DNA of 64,000 nucleotides from Psychrobacillus psychrotolerans (GTDB taxonomy: Bacteria > Bacillota > Bacilli > Bacillales_A > Planococcaceae). Below the pieces are notes generated by a model. The model did not search any database. It saw only the letters and a program-made list of their open reading frames with translations, and was not told the DNA's origin. How positions within the stretch are numbered: position 1 is the stretch's first letter; every line of letters begins with the position of its first letter. Below are positions 10,608 to 20,368 of this stretch, piece by piece. A program made the position numbers and the translations under genes. The DNA lies in NCBI RefSeq assembly GCF_900115805.1, contig NZ_FOXU01000002.1, forward strand, positions 1-64,000, read 5' to 3'.

Positions 10608-11150
10608 TTATTCTTCCTCTTCTTCGTCTTCTTCGTCCAAGTCCTCATCAATCTCAAATTCATCATCGTCTTCATCAATCAAGTCTTCTTCAATTACTTC
10701 ATCGATCTCTGCTCCGACAAACTCGATCACTGGATCATCCTCATCGTCGTCGTCATCATCGTCATCTTCTACGAACTCATCAAATTCTTCTTCGAAGATA
10801 ATTTCATCCTCATCTAAATCGTCTAATTCATTATCTTTTACTTTATCTTTCTTCTTACGAACTTTTACTGTAGGAGCTGATTCTTCTTCAATTTGTTCTA
10901 CTGGATACCATTCTCTAAGGCCCCATTGGTTTTCAGCAATTGCTAAAAAGCGCCCGTCAATATTCATATCTGTATAGAATTGAGGTTTACGAGAAGCCAT
11001 TTCCTCATCTGTTAATCCATTATAATGTTGAATCTCATCAAATAATTCCTTTAAAGTTAATGAGTTCTTTTTATCTTCTAAAATCGCAAATGCTAGATCG
11101 ATTAACGATTCTTCTTGTAGTTGTGTTATTGTCATTTCACGAAATTTCAA
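10608..11150 (-). CDS. rpoE: DNA-directed RNA polymerase delta subunit
   Basis: A 180-residue delta subunit of Gram-positive RNA polymerase that speeds recycling and lowers non-specific binding. The N-terminal HARE-HTH domain is followed by PQFYTDMNIDGRFLA and WGLREWYP, both family signatures, and a long Asp/Glu tail from about residue 100 to the end. The start is probably the TTG at 11150, with AAAGGA 9 bases ahead. An ATG at 11135 would shorten the N-terminus by 5 residues. The frame stays open to 11201 without a good ribosome site. Confidence 0.93.
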   Translation of the reverse strand: MKFREMTITQLQEESLIDLAFAILEDKKNSLTLKELFDEIQHYNGLTDEEMASRKPQFYTDMNIDGRFLAIAENQWGLREWYPVEQIEEESAPTVKVRKKKDKVKDNELDDLDEDEIIFEEEFDEFVEDDDDDDDDEDDPVIEFVGAEIDEVIEEDLIDEDDDEFEIDEDLDEEDEEEEE

Positions 11151-11223
11151 ATCGTGCACGTCCTTTCTATGTTTCGTTTGCATACTTTTCATTATATACA
11201 CACAAGTATGTTATATGCTACAT

Positions 11224-11382
11224 TCATTTATTCTTTTTGAAAAGAGAAATTTTACATCCTACAATTGTAAACAAGTAAAATGATATTAAAAGAAGTGGCA
11301 CAGAGGCTAGTTGTTTGTTATATAGAAAAAAAGTTAGTAGTAAAAGAATCATTATGATCAAAATGTGAACAGGTTTTTTCAT
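11224..11382 (-). CDS. small two-helix membrane protein (52 aa)
   Basis: Reads MKKPVHILIIMILLLLTFFL, then a short polar link YNKQLAS, a second hydrophobic stretch ending GCKIS and a basic tail LFKKNK. AAAGGAG lies at good spacing before the ATG. Two transmembrane helices are predicted by eye, both ends positively charged and so probably cytoplasmic. It stands alone between the icmF terminator and rpoE. No family recognised; the ribosome site and coherent topology support a real gene. Confidence 0.6.
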   Translation of the reverse strand: MKKPVHILIIMILLLLTFFLYNKQLASVPLLLISFYLFTIVGCKISLFKKNK

Positions 11383-11430
11383 TCAAATTCTCCTTTACTA
11401 CATACTAGGTATATTATACAAAAAAATAGT

Positions 11431-11460
11431 AAAAAAGTGTTCCGATAATCATCGGAACAC
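11431..11460 (-). terminator. terminator of icmF
   Basis: A perfect 10-bp stem (GTGTTCCGAT/ATCGGAACAC) with an AATC loop and a TTTTTT run on the minus strand, 28 bases past the icmF stop. It ends the mmg-acd-icmF transcript. Confidence 0.9.
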
Positions 11461-11488
11461 TAAATTATTTTTTCAGGGTGCTATCCAT

Positions 11489-14400
11489 TTACATATTACG
11501 TCGATATTGTCCCCCAACTTCATACAAGGCATGTGTAATTTGACCAAGACTTGCTTTTTGAACAGTGGTCATTAACTCTTCAAAAATATTGCCACCAGTA
11601 ACTGCAACTTGCTTCAACCGAGCAAGTGCTTCCTCTGTCTCCGCTTCGTTCTTTTGTTGGAAATTTCGTAAATTTGTAATCTGCGTCTCTTTTTCTTCTG
11701 TCGTTGCACGTGCGATTTCCATATTATTAATATCCTCGTCAGAAGCAGGATTAGGATTTAAATAAGTATTCACCCCAATAATAGGTAGCTCGCCGGTATG
11801 CTTTTTCATCTCGTAGTGCATAGATTCTTCTTGAATTTTGCCACGTTGGTATTGTGTTTCCATTGCTCCAAGCACTCCACCTCGATCATTAATACGATCG
11901 AATTCGGACAGAACAGCTTCTTCTACTAAGTCTGTCATTTCTTCTACGATAAAAGCACCTTGCAGAGGATTTTCATTTTTCGAAAGCCCATGTTCCTTCG
12001 TAATAATCATTTGAATCGCCATTGCACGACGAACTGATTCTTCTGTAGGAGTTGTAATGGCCTCATCATAAGCATTTGTATGTAGCGAATTACAGTTATC
12101 CTGTAGTGCCATCAGAGCTTGTAATGTTGTACGAATGTCGTTAAAGTCGATTTCTTGAGCGTGCAAGCTTCGACCAGATGTTTGTACGTGGTATTTCAAC
12201 TTTTGACTACGCTCATTTGCACCATATTTGTCACGCATAACAACTGCCCAAATACGACGAGCGACACGTCCAATAACCGTATACTCTGGGTCTAATCCGT
12301 TCGAGAAGAAGAACGATAAATTCGGAGCAAAGTCATCTATATTCATGCCACGACTTAAATAATATTCTACATAGGTAAAGCCATTTGACAGTGTGAATGC
12401 TAGTTGCGAAATCGGATTTGCTCCCGCTTCTGCAATATGATATCCCGAAATAGAGACAGAATAATAGTTACGAACCTTTTGGTCAATAAAATATTGCTGA
12501 ATATCTCCCATCATTCGTAGTGCAAACTCCGTAGAGAAGATACATGTATTTTGACCCTGATCCTCTTTCAATATGTCTGCTTGAACAGTTCCTCGAACGA
12601 CCTGTAACGTGGAAGTTTTAACTTCTGTAAACTCCTCAACAGTTAGGGTGCGACCTAGTTCTTCTTCCTTCAGGCGCACTTGTTGATCAATTGCGGTATT
12701 CATGAACATTGCAAGGATAATTGGAGCCGGTCCATTTATCGTCATCGAAACCGAGGTGGAAGGTGCACATAAGTCAAAGCCATCATATAACTTTTTCATA
12801 TCCTCTAATGTACAAATACTAACACCAGACTCCCCAACTTTCCCATAAATATCCGGACGATGATCTGGGTTTTCTCCGTATAGTGTCACTGAGTCAAACG
12901 CAGTCGATAAACGTTTTGCATCATCATCTTTCGATAAATAGTGGAAGCGACGATTTGTTCGTTCCGGTGTTCCTTCTCCAGCAAATTGACGTTTCGGGTC
13001 TTCCCCTTCTCGTTTAAACGGAAAAACACCTGCTGTATACGGGAATGAACCCGGCACGTTTTCTTTATACACCCAACGTAAAATTTCCCCATAGTCTACG
13101 AATTTAGGTAATACTATTTTTGGTATTTTAATTCCTGATAAGCTTTCCGTACGAAGAATCGTGCGAATCTCTTTATCTCGAACCTTTGTGATAAACTCGT
13201 CTCCAGCATAAGCTTCTTTTAAAGCTGCCCAGTTTTCTAAAATGCGTTTAGATTCTGCCGTCAGTTCGTCACGAACACCTGCAGCTAATGATTCAAGAGA
13301 CTGAACTAGGACATCATCTGACGCTTTTTCCTTCACTTGTTCGATTGCACCTTCTAGCTGGAACAGTCTTCTTGCAAAGCCAACCTGTTCTTCCGACTTA
13401 TGATGGTATCCACGAACAGCATCTGTAATTTCACGTAAGTAGTAACGGCGTTCATTTGGTATAATGACGTTCTGTTTTTGCGTTTTCACAAATTGATCGT
13501 ACGAGGTCTCCCAAGTAGAACCAGTCTTTTCGTTTATAGTAGCAACTAGTGCCGCAAATAATGAATTCGTTCCTTTATCATTGAACTGACTAGCAATAGT
13601 TCCATATACAGGCATCGTATCTAAATCATCATGCCAAAGTTCACGGCTGCGTTGATACTGCTTTTGCACTTGGCGAAGAGCGTCTTCAGAGCCTTTACGT
13701 TCAAATTTATTAATCACGATTAAATCTGCATAATCTATCATGTCAATTTTCTCTAATTGAGAGGGTGCTCCGAACTCGCTAGTCATTACATACATCGAGA
13801 CATCCGATACATTTGTAATTTCCGCATCCCCTTGTCCGATTCCACTTGTCTCTACAATAATCATGTCATATCCAGCAACTCTTACAACATCTAGTACATC
13901 GGCAAGCGCTCCTGATAATTCTGTACGTGAACCCCGAGTAGCTAAGCTGCGCATAAATACACGTTTGTTGAATATTGCATTCATACGAATACGGTCACCT
14001 AGCAGTGCTCCACCTGTTTTTTGCTTCGTTGGGTCAATAGATATGACAGCAATTTTCTTATCCGGAAGCTCCTGTAGGAAACGACGAATTAATTCATCCG
14101 TTAAAGAACTTTTACCCGCTCCCCCCGTACCTGTAATACCTAGTACTGGAGTGCTTTTAGATAATTCTTTTGCTTGCTCTAGCATTTGAACTGCTTCCGC
14201 ATTATGTGTTTGATGAGCTTCTTCCGCTACAGTGATTAGATGTGCAAGAACTTCTGGGTTTTCTGTCGTAACATTAGAAATTTCTTCACTTACACCTTTT
14301 GCTTCTATTGCTACATCACATTCCACAAGCATTTGATTGATCATTCCTTGAAGCCCTAATTTACGTCCATCCTCTGGTGAGAAAATGCCGGAAATGCCGT

Positions 14401-14746
14401 ACGCTTGTAATTCTTTTATTTCTTTCGGAATAATTACTCCGCCGCCCCCGCCGTATATGCGAATATGTGGTGCTCCACGTTCGACGAGTAGGTCTTTCAT
14501 ATATTTAAAATACTCAACATGTCCTCCCTGATAGGAAGATATGGCGATTCCTTGTACATCCTCTTGAATGGCAGCATTTACTACCTCTTCTACCGAGCGA
14601 TTATGTCCCAAATGGATAACCTCTGCTCCGCTTGCTTGTAGAATGCGGCGCATAATATTGATAGATGCATCATGTCCATCAAACAGACTGGATGCTGTAA
14701 CGAATCGTACATGATTTTTTGGACGATATACTTCTACCGTAGACAT
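11489..14746 (-). CDS. icmF: fused isobutyryl-CoA mutase / G-protein chaperone
   Basis: A 1085-residue IcmF, interconverting isobutyryl-CoA and n-butyryl-CoA with adenosylcobalamin. Order of domains: N-terminal B12-binding domain with the cobalt-ligand motif DGHD (23-26), a MeaI/ArgK-type GTPase domain with P-loop GTGGAGKS (206-213) and [20 protein letters not shown], then the acyl-CoA mutase TIM barrel ([29 protein letters not shown]). IcmF enzymes can also act on isovaleryl- or pivalyl-CoA. AAGGGGG precedes the ATG. It closes an operon of acyl-CoA oxidation genes; its cofactor can be made by the salvage operon at 22785-33240. Confidence 0.95.
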   Translation of the reverse strand: MSTVEVYRPKNHVRFVTASSLFDGHDASINIMRRILQASGAEVIHLGHNRSVEEVVNAAIQEDVQGIAISSYQGGHVEYFKYMKDLLVERGAPHIRIYGGGGGVIIPKEIKELQAYGISGIFSPEDGRKLGLQGMINQMLVECDVAIEAKGVSEEISNVTTENPEVLAHLITVAEEAHQTHNAEAVQMLEQAKELSKSTPVLGITGTGGAGKSSLTDELIRRFLQELPDKKIAVISIDPTKQKTGGALLGDRIRMNAIFNKRVFMRSLATRGSRTELSGALADVLDVVRVAGYDMIIVETSGIGQGDAEITNVSDVSMYVMTSEFGAPSQLEKIDMIDYADLIVINKFERKGSEDALRQVQKQYQRSRELWHDDLDTMPVYGTIASQFNDKGTNSLFAALVATINEKTGSTWETSYDQFVKTQKQNVIIPNERRYYLREITDAVRGYHHKSEEQVGFARRLFQLEGAIEQVKEKASDDVLVQSLESLAAGVRDELTAESKRILENWAALKEAYAGDEFITKVRDKEIRTILRTESLSGIKIPKIVLPKFVDYGEILRWVYKENVPGSFPYTAGVFPFKREGEDPKRQFAGEGTPERTNRRFHYLSKDDDAKRLSTAFDSVTLYGENPDHRPDIYGKVGESGVSICTLEDMKKLYDGFDLCAPSTSVSMTINGPAPIILAMFMNTAIDQQVRLKEEELGRTLTVEEFTEVKTSTLQVVRGTVQADILKEDQGQNTCIFSTEFALRMMGDIQQYFIDQKVRNYYSVSISGYHIAEAGANPISQLAFTLSNGFTYVEYYLSRGMNIDDFAPNLSFFFSNGLDPEYTVIGRVARRIWAVVMRDKYGANERSQKLKYHVQTSGRSLHAQEIDFNDIRTTLQALMALQDNCNSLHTNAYDEAITTPTEESVRRAMAIQMIITKEHGLSKNENPLQGAFIVEEMTDLVEEAVLSEFDRINDRGGVLGAMETQYQRGKIQEESMHYEMKKHTGELPIIGVNTYLNPNPASDEDINNMEIARATTEEKETQITNLRNFQQKNEAETEEALARLKQVAVTGGNIFEELMTTVQKASLGQITHALYEVGGQYRRNM

Positions 14747-14782
14747 GTTGATATTCCCCCTTGTTATGTTGAACGTGCTTTT

Positions 14783-15406
14783 TTATTTCATCCCATGTAG
14801 TAATAATTCCATTTGTAGTTCTGTAAATTGTTCGATTGTATATTCCTTGCGCAATGCCCATCTGCGAAATGCCCACATTTGCCCTTGAACGACTAATGTA
14901 TGTGCATACAGTTGTGCTTGTGCGTCGGTTAATCCAAGTTCCCCTGCCTGAATACAGCCCGTTATTATCTTGTGAAAAATTTTGACCATTTCTAATTCCT
15001 TTGTTAGTACATACTCCAAGGCCCCTTTTGGGAGTGATTTGGATTCTTGATACATAACTACGAATTCATCTGACATATCGTCAATCACACCATAGTAGTG
15101 ACGGATCGCAGTTTTTAAATCGCCGATGGTACCATTCTCTGCGTTAATTTGTGAAAGGCGATTATGCACTTCGTTGTAAATGCTGTCACAAACCAGATAC
15201 AATACGTCCTCCTTCGTACGAATATATTCATACAAAGTCCCAATACTGAAGCCAGCTTCTTTCGCTATTTCTCTCGTAGTTGCACGGTGAAATCCTTTTT
15301 CTTTGAATAAAGTAACAGCTGCACGAATCATTTGCTCTCTTCTTTTTTCAATAAGATTCTCATCTTTCACCGATGTCTTTACTTCATGTTTCTTTTCCAT
15401 AGACAT
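14783..15406 (-). CDS. TetR/AcrR-family transcriptional regulator
   Basis: A 207-residue regulator with an N-terminal helix-turn-helix (about residues 22-68: AAVTLFKEKGFHRATTREIA...GTLYEYIRTKEDVL) and an all-helical ligand domain. The gene lies between acdA and icmF; its ATG is 3 bases past the acdA stop, so translation is probably coupled. Being inside the operon it likely regulates, and of the same family as FadR (YsiA) of B. subtilis, it is a candidate acyl-CoA-responsive repressor. It could recognise the operators at 20041 and 22620, or those could belong to a separate FadR encoded elsewhere. Confidence 0.85.
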   Translation of the reverse strand: MSMEKKHEVKTSVKDENLIEKRREQMIRAAVTLFKEKGFHRATTREIAKEAGFSIGTLYEYIRTKEDVLYLVCDSIYNEVHNRLSQINAENGTIGDLKTAIRHYYGVIDDMSDEFVVMYQESKSLPKGALEYVLTKELEMVKIFHKIITGCIQAGELGLTDAQAQLYAHTLVVQGQMWAFRRWALRKEYTIEQFTELQMELLLHGMK

Positions 15407-15409
15407 CGA

Positions 15410-16549
15410 TTACTTTGTTAACATACGAGAAATAACTAATCGTTGAATTTCTTGCGTACCTTCATAAATTTGTGTAATTTTCGCATCACGCATATAACGT
15501 TCTACTGGATAATCTTTTGTATAACCATATCCACCAAATACTTGAACAGCTTCTGTTGTTACTTTCATCGCTGTATCACCAGCCATTAGTTTCGCCATCG
15601 CCGATTCTTTACCGTATGAAAGTCCATTTGACTCTAACCAAGCAGCTTGATATGTAAGCAAACGAGATGCTTCGATAGAAGTTGCCATATCTGCAAGTTT
15701 GAAGGATACCCCTTGGTTTGCAACGATTGGCTTACCAAATTGCACACGTTCTTTTGCATAAGTTACTGATGCATCTAATGCCCCTTGTGCAATACCAACA
15801 GCTTGAGCCGCAATTCCGTTACGTCCTCCATCTAATGTTTTCATAGCGATAATAAATCCTTGCCCCTCTTCCCCAAGAAGATTCTCTTTCGGAATACGGC
15901 AATTATCAAAAATAATTTCTGTTGTTGGAGAAGAACGGATCCCTAATTTCCTCTCTTTTTTCCCAACAGAGAATCCTGGAAAATCTGCTTCAACGATAAA
16001 TGCACTTGTACCTTTATGCTTCGACTCTGGATCTGTTACTGCAAAGACAACATATATATCTGCAATTCCACCGTTTGTAATAAAGATTTTTGAGCCGTTT
16101 AGGACATAATCGTCGCCATCTAATTTTGCCGTAGTTTTCATACCACCCGCATCTGAACCTGAACCAGCTTCTGTTAAACCATATCCACCGATTTTTGTAC
16201 CTTCTGCCATTGGGCGTAGATATTTTTGTTTTTGCTCTTCACTGCCATATTTGAAAATAGGCCAACCCGCAAGTGAAGTATGGGCCGATAAAGTTACACC
16301 TGTTGACGCACAAACACGTGATAGCTCTTCAACTGCGATACAGTATGCAAGATAATCTGAACCAATTCCACCGTATTCTTCCGGCCATGGAATTCCTGTT
16401 AAGCCAAGTTCAGCCATTTTATCGAAAATGCCACGATCAAAGCGTTCCTCTTCATCACGTTCAGCAGCAGTTGGTGCCACTTCTTTTTCTGCAAAGTCTC
16501 TTACCATTTTACGAATCATTTCATGTTCTTCTGATAGTTGGAAATTCAT
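15410..16549 (-). CDS. acdA: acyl-CoA dehydrogenase
   Basis: A 379-residue flavoenzyme for the first oxidation of acyl-CoA, passing electrons to ETF. FAD- and substrate-binding signatures [35 protein letters not shown] and the catalytic glutamate in [10 protein letters not shown] are present. In B. subtilis acdA is close to rpoE, argS and fadF; here it is part of the mmg-icmF block. Substrate preference (short straight or branched chain) cannot be read directly, but the IcmF partnership favours short or branched acyl-CoA. Confidence 0.93.
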   Translation of the reverse strand: MNFQLSEEHEMIRKMVRDFAEKEVAPTAAERDEEERFDRGIFDKMAELGLTGIPWPEEYGGIGSDYLAYCIAVEELSRVCASTGVTLSAHTSLAGWPIFKYGSEEQKQKYLRPMAEGTKIGGYGLTEAGSGSDAGGMKTTAKLDGDDYVLNGSKIFITNGGIADIYVVFAVTDPESKHKGTSAFIVEADFPGFSVGKKERKLGIRSSPTTEIIFDNCRIPKENLLGEEGQGFIIAMKTLDGGRNGIAAQAVGIAQGALDASVTYAKERVQFGKPIVANQGVSFKLADMATSIEASRLLTYQAAWLESNGLSYGKESAMAKLMAGDTAMKVTTEAVQVFGGYGYTKDYPVERYMRDAKITQIYEGTQEIQRLVISRMLTK

Positions 16550-16597
16550 TGTTAATCCCGCCTTTTTAAGTTTAGTTTGTTGGAGCAGCGAGAGAGG

Positions 16598-16756
16598 GCC
16601 TCTCGTATAGCTTGTGGCCTCTCTCGTATGACCGAAATTCTTACTCGTATAGAACCAAATCTCTCTCGTTCAGCTGACAGTCTCTCATTTAGCTTTGGAA
16701 TTCTCTCGTATAGCTCCCAATCTCTCTCGTATGACTGAAGTTCGCTTTCGTATAGA
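16598..16756 (+). repeat. 21-bp degenerate tandem repeat array 1
   Basis: Eight units of a degenerate CTCTCGTATAGC motif fill the gap between mmgC and acdA. The CG (or CA) of the core falls at 16604, 16625, 16646, 16667, 16686, 16707, 16728 and 16749: steps of 21, 21, 21, 19, 21, 21, 21 bases. The 9-12 bases between cores differ. There is no start signal, and the single 19-base step breaks any frame, so it does not look coding. It lies inside a transcribed operon. Confidence 0.85.
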
Positions 16757-16781
16757 GCGGAATTGCTCTTAACTAACAGTT

Positions 16782-17918
16782 TTAATTCGTTAGATGCTTA
16801 GCAATTACGATACGTTGAATTTCACTTGTACCTTCGTATATTTCCGTGATTTTCGCATCACGGAAGTAGCGTTCTACTGGGTAATCCTCTGTATAACCAT
16901 ATCCGCCGAATACTTGCACCGCTTCAATCGCCACGTCTACTGCAGTTTTTGAGGCAAATAGTTTAGCCATTGATGCTTCTTTACCACAAGGAAGTCCTTG
17001 TTCACGAAGACTTGCTGCACGATAGACTAGTAATCTAGCAGCTTCTACAGCAGTTCCCATGTCAGCTAGTTTAAATCCGACTCCTTGGTTTACTGCAATT
17101 GGTTTACCGAATTGTACACGTTCTTTTGAGTACTCAACAGCGGCTTCGAAAGCGGCTTCTGCAATCCCAAGTGCCTGCGTTGCAATACCGATACGCCCAG
17201 TGTTTAGATTGGCCATTGCGATTTTAAAGCCTTCTCCTTCTTCACCAAGTCTGTTTTCTACAGGTATTTTCATATCTTCGAATGTTAGTTGAACAGTTCT
17301 AGAACCATGGAGACCCATTTTATGTTCATCTTTCCCTACGATAAATCCTGGTGTATCCTTTTCGACAATAAACGCCGTAATACCTCTTGAACCTTGAGAA
17401 GGATCTGTTGACGCAAAAACAATATTCACGTCTGCTTCTCCACCATTTGTAATAAAAACTTTTGAGCCATTCAATACATAGTGATCATCTTTTTTTACAG
17501 CTTTTGTTTTCAAAGCTCCAGCATCCGATCCTGCAGATGGCTCCGTTAAGCAAAAGGCACCTAAATATTCACCTGTTGCAAGCTTTGGAATATATTTGTT
17601 TTTTTGTTGCTCGTTACCGAAATATAATATCGGATTCGTGCCAACTGAAGTATGAACGGATAGAATTACCCCTACTACAGCACTCACTTTTGATAACTCA
17701 TTAATGGCAATTACATAGCTTGTAAAATCCATCTCTGAGCCACCATATTGTTCTGGAACAGTGATGCCCATTAAGCCGAGTTCTCCCATTTTCTTCAAAA
17801 TTTCACGTGGGAACTCCCCTTGCTCCATCTTATCTATAAAAGGTTCGATTTCTGTTTTAGCAAAATCTCTCACCATATTGCGCATCATCAGTTGTTCTTC
17901 TGTGAATTTCAATTCCAT
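16782..17918 (-). CDS. mmgC: acyl-CoA dehydrogenase (MmgC-type)
   Basis: A 378-residue acyl-CoA dehydrogenase, third gene of the mmgABC group. It shows [48 protein letters not shown] and the catalytic glutamate in EIYEGTSEIQ. The frame runs on to 17978, but MELKFTEEQ at 17918 has AAGGGG 8 bases ahead and fits family N-termini. About half of its residues match AcdA next door, so the pair probably arose by duplication with divided chain-length preference. It is 14 bases after mmgB. Confidence 0.93.
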   Translation of the reverse strand: MELKFTEEQLMMRNMVRDFAKTEIEPFIDKMEQGEFPREILKKMGELGLMGITVPEQYGGSEMDFTSYVIAINELSKVSAVVGVILSVHTSVGTNPILYFGNEQQKNKYIPKLATGEYLGAFCLTEPSAGSDAGALKTKAVKKDDHYVLNGSKVFITNGGEADVNIVFASTDPSQGSRGITAFIVEKDTPGFIVGKDEHKMGLHGSRTVQLTFEDMKIPVENRLGEEGEGFKIAMANLNTGRIGIATQALGIAEAAFEAAVEYSKERVQFGKPIAVNQGVGFKLADMGTAVEAARLLVYRAASLREQGLPCGKEASMAKLFASKTAVDVAIEAVQVFGGYGYTEDYPVERYFRDAKITEIYEGTSEIQRIVIAKHLTN

Positions 17919-17932
17919 TCTAGTTGCCCCTT

Positions 17933-18784
17933 TTATTCGTAGATGTAGAATCCTCTGCCTGTTTTCTTTCCTAGCCATCCGGCTTTCACATATTTACGTA
18001 ATAACGGACAGGGACGGTACTTACTGTCTCCAAATCCTTCATGTAAGATTTCCATAATATAAAGACAAGTGTCCAAGCCGATAAAGTCCGCCAGTTGAAG
18101 GGGACCCATTGGGTGATTCATCCCCATTCTCATCACATCATCAATAGCTTCTTTCGTTGCAACACCCTCGTAAAGTGTGTAGATGGCTTCGTTAATCATT
18201 GGCATTAAAATACGGTTAGATACGAATCCAGGAAAGTCATTTACTTCTACTGGCACTTTGCTTAGTTTCTTCGTCATTTCTTCAATCGCTGTGTAAACTT
18301 CATCAGATGTAGCGAGTCCACGGATGATTTCTACTAACTTCATCACTGGAACAGGGTTCATGAAATGCATACCAATAACTTGCTCAGGACGATTTGTCGC
18401 AGCTGCTATTTCTGTAATTGGTAACGAGGAAGTATTTGTTGCTAGAATTGTATGCGCCGGTGTAATATCATCTAGTTGTTTGAAAATAGATTGCTTAATC
18501 TCCATGTTTTCGACTGCAGCTTCGATTACTAAATCGACATCGTTAGCATCTTCCATAGACAGGGACATTGTAATTTTATTGAGTACTGATTGTTTTTCAT
18601 CTTCCGTCATCCGACCTTTTTCTACATTGCGAGAAAGGTTTTTTGTAATTGTCTGGATACCACGATCGTAAAATTGTTGTTCACGATCATTTAGTTTTAC
18701 GTCAAATCCTGCTTGTGCACATACTTGAGCAATTCCAGATCCCATCTGACCTGCCCCGATTACTAATACTTTTTGGATATTCAT
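17933..18784 (-). CDS. mmgB: 3-hydroxybutyryl-CoA dehydrogenase
   Basis: A 283-residue NAD(P)-dependent enzyme converting 3-hydroxybutyryl-CoA and acetoacetyl-CoA. A Rossmann motif [11 protein letters not shown] starts at residue 10; catalytic residues lie in [16 protein letters not shown] and the C-terminal domain holds [15 protein letters not shown] and [17 protein letters not shown]. Its ATG overlaps the mmgA stop (ATGA), showing coupling. In B. subtilis the mmg operon is switched on in the mother cell under sigma-E. Confidence 0.95.
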   Translation of the reverse strand: MNIQKVLVIGAGQMGSGIAQVCAQAGFDVKLNDREQQFYDRGIQTITKNLSRNVEKGRMTEDEKQSVLNKITMSLSMEDANDVDLVIEAAVENMEIKQSIFKQLDDITPAHTILATNTSSLPITEIAAATNRPEQVIGMHFMNPVPVMKLVEIIRGLATSDEVYTAIEEMTKKLSKVPVEVNDFPGFVSNRILMPMINEAIYTLYEGVATKEAIDDVMRMGMNHPMGPLQLADFIGLDTCLYIMEILHEGFGDSKYRPCPLLRKYVKAGWLGKKTGRGFYIYE

Positions 18785-19989
18785 GCTTCACTGCCTCCTG
18801 TTTTTGGAACTTCGATCATGATGGCATCCCCTTGACCGCCACCGGAACAAATTGCAGCGATTCCGATACCACCGCCACGACGCTTCAATTCATACGCAAG
18901 TGTAAGTATAATTCGCGCACCTGATGCGCCTATTGGGTGACCAAGTGCAACTGCTCCACCATTTACATTTACTTTTTCTTCGTCTAATCCTGCTAGCTGA
19001 CTGCTTACTAATGCAACAGCTGCAAATGCTTCATTTATTTCGAATAGATCTATCTCCGCTAGTGTTTTACCCGTTTTCTCAAGGATTTTATTAATTACTA
19101 ATCCAGGTGTTTGTGGGAATTTCTCCGGTTCAATCGCTACTTCTGCATGGCCGATAACGTAAGCAAGTGCTTCTTTTCCAAGTGACATTGCTTTTTCCTC
19201 ACTTGTTAATACGAGTGCACAAGCCCCATCATTAATACCAGGTGCGTTTCCTGCTGTGATTGTGCCTTCTTTACCGAAAGCTGGCTTAAGTGTAGCTAAT
19301 GATTCCAATGATGTATTGCGGCGCGGTGATTCGTCCTCTTTCACGATGACGGGCTCACCTTTTCGTTGTGGAATCTCAAGGGAGACAATTTCTTCTCCTA
19401 ATACCCCATTATCTATAGCCTTCAATGCCAGGTCATGACTTCTAAACGACCAAGCATCTTGTTTTTCACGAGACAGCTCAAACGTATCTGCAGTCGAGTT
19501 ACCGTAAGTTCCCATATGAACATTTTTAGGATGGAACGAACAAGATAAACCGTCGTAAACCATACCATCAACCATCGTCGCATCTCCCATACGTAAGCCG
19601 AATCTGCCCTTTGGTAAATAATATGGTGCATTAGACATCGATTCCATGCCACCTGCGACAATTACTTCCTCGTCACCAAGGCGGATCAATTGATCGGCAA
19701 GTGTGACACTCCGCATTCCAGAGGCACATACTTTATTGATCGTTTCCGTTTTGACAGACCAAGGAATTCCAGCTTTAGTTGCTGCTTGGCGAGAAGGAAT
19801 CTGTCCTTGGCCTGCTTGTAAAACAGTCCCCATAATTACTTCGTCTACTTGCTCAGGGTCAATACCAGAGCGATTTAGAGCTTCTTTAATAGCTACTCCA
19901 CCAAGATCAGAAGCAGTTAAAGTACTCAATGCTCCTCCAAATTTACCAAAAGCTGTACGTGCTCCATCCAAAATAACTGTTTTCGTCAT
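18781..19989 (-). CDS. mmgA: acetyl-CoA acetyltransferase (thiolase)
   Basis: A 402-residue thiolase that condenses or cleaves acetoacetyl-CoA. The acyl-carrying cysteine is in [10 protein letters not shown]; the second active cysteine and base are in [10 protein letters not shown] and [19 protein letters not shown]. The frame extends 33 codons upstream, but [12 protein letters not shown] at 19989 is the usual start and has AAGGGGTG before it. First gene of the operon; a cre box at 20008-20022 and a FadR-like operator at 20041-20058 lie directly upstream. Confidence 0.95.
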   Translation of the reverse strand: MTKTVILDGARTAFGKFGGALSTLTASDLGGVAIKEALNRSGIDPEQVDEVIMGTVLQAGQGQIPSRQAATKAGIPWSVKTETINKVCASGMRSVTLADQLIRLGDEEVIVAGGMESMSNAPYYLPKGRFGLRMGDATMVDGMVYDGLSCSFHPKNVHMGTYGNSTADTFELSREKQDAWSFRSHDLALKAIDNGVLGEEIVSLEIPQRKGEPVIVKEDESPRRNTSLESLATLKPAFGKEGTITAGNAPGINDGACALVLTSEEKAMSLGKEALAYVIGHAEVAIEPEKFPQTPGLVINKILEKTGKTLAEIDLFEINEAFAAVALVSSQLAGLDEEKVNVNGGAVALGHPIGASGARIILTLAYELKRRGGGIGIAAICSGGGQGDAIMIEVPKTGGSEA

Positions 19990-20007
19990 ATAGACACCCC
20001 TTATTGT

Positions 20008-20022
20008 TGTATACGCTTCCAA
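20008..20022 (-). promoter_or_regulatory. mmgA: cre box (CcpA site) upstream of mmgA
   Basis: Minus strand TTGGAAGCGTATACA matches the consensus WTGNAANCGNWWNCA at every fixed position. It is 19-33 bases before the mmgA start codon, where bound CcpA would block the promoter or elongation. The B. subtilis mmg operon is also known to be glucose-repressed. Binding here is inferred. Confidence 0.75.
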
Positions 20023-20040
20023 CTTTTTAAAAATAAAAAA

Positions 20041-20058
20041 CGACTGAACGCTCGCTCG
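20041..20058 (-). promoter_or_regulatory. mmgA: FadR-like operator upstream of mmgA
   Basis: The 18 bases CGACTGAACGCTCGCTCG (plus strand) are an imperfect palindrome: CGAnnGA on one side, TCnnTCG on the other, 12 of 18 positions symmetric. Spacing equals the 7-4-7 layout of FadR sites such as the one at 22620-22637, with C/G replacing T/A at the ends. Confidence 0.45.
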
Positions 20059-20072
20059 ATTCATTTGTAAGA

Positions 20073-20101
20073 AAAAAGGGAGTAACAAATTACTCCCTTA
20101 C
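20073..20101 (-). terminator. terminator downstream of fadF
   Basis: GGGAGTAA and TTACTCCC form a perfect 8-bp stem around CAAA, followed on the minus strand by a TTTTTT run. It separates fadF from the mmgA promoter. Confidence 0.85.
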
Positions 20102-20244
20102 TATAAAGTGAAACATTCATCAGTGTTGTTTTTCTCCCACTGACTATTAGTTGAACCATTCTGGCTTTTACTACCATTTAAAACGTGATTAAGATTAGTT
20201 TACGAAACTATAAGACTATTTGCAATATAAATATAGTATTATTC

Positions 20245-20365
20245 AGACTCCAGCATCTAGCCTAGCCCCAAGAGCCGTTTCAGAATGACAGATAAAGAAT
20301 AGGACAAATTTATCGTCATTCCTCAAACCCTTTTTAGGGGTGGTACTGGGGTGTCTGCACATTTC
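20245..20365 (+). repeat. hairpin-bearing intergenic repeat, copy 4 (divergent)
   Basis: Opens ACTCCAGCATCTAGCCTAGC and GAGCCGTTTCAGA like the copy at 2905-3075, but the stem sequence differs: AATGACAGATAAA pairs with TTTATCGTCATT around a loop at about 20304-20316. The pairing is kept although the bases changed. It ends AACCCTTTTTAGGGG and abuts the fadF stop. Confidence 0.55.
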
Positions 20366-20368
20366 TCA

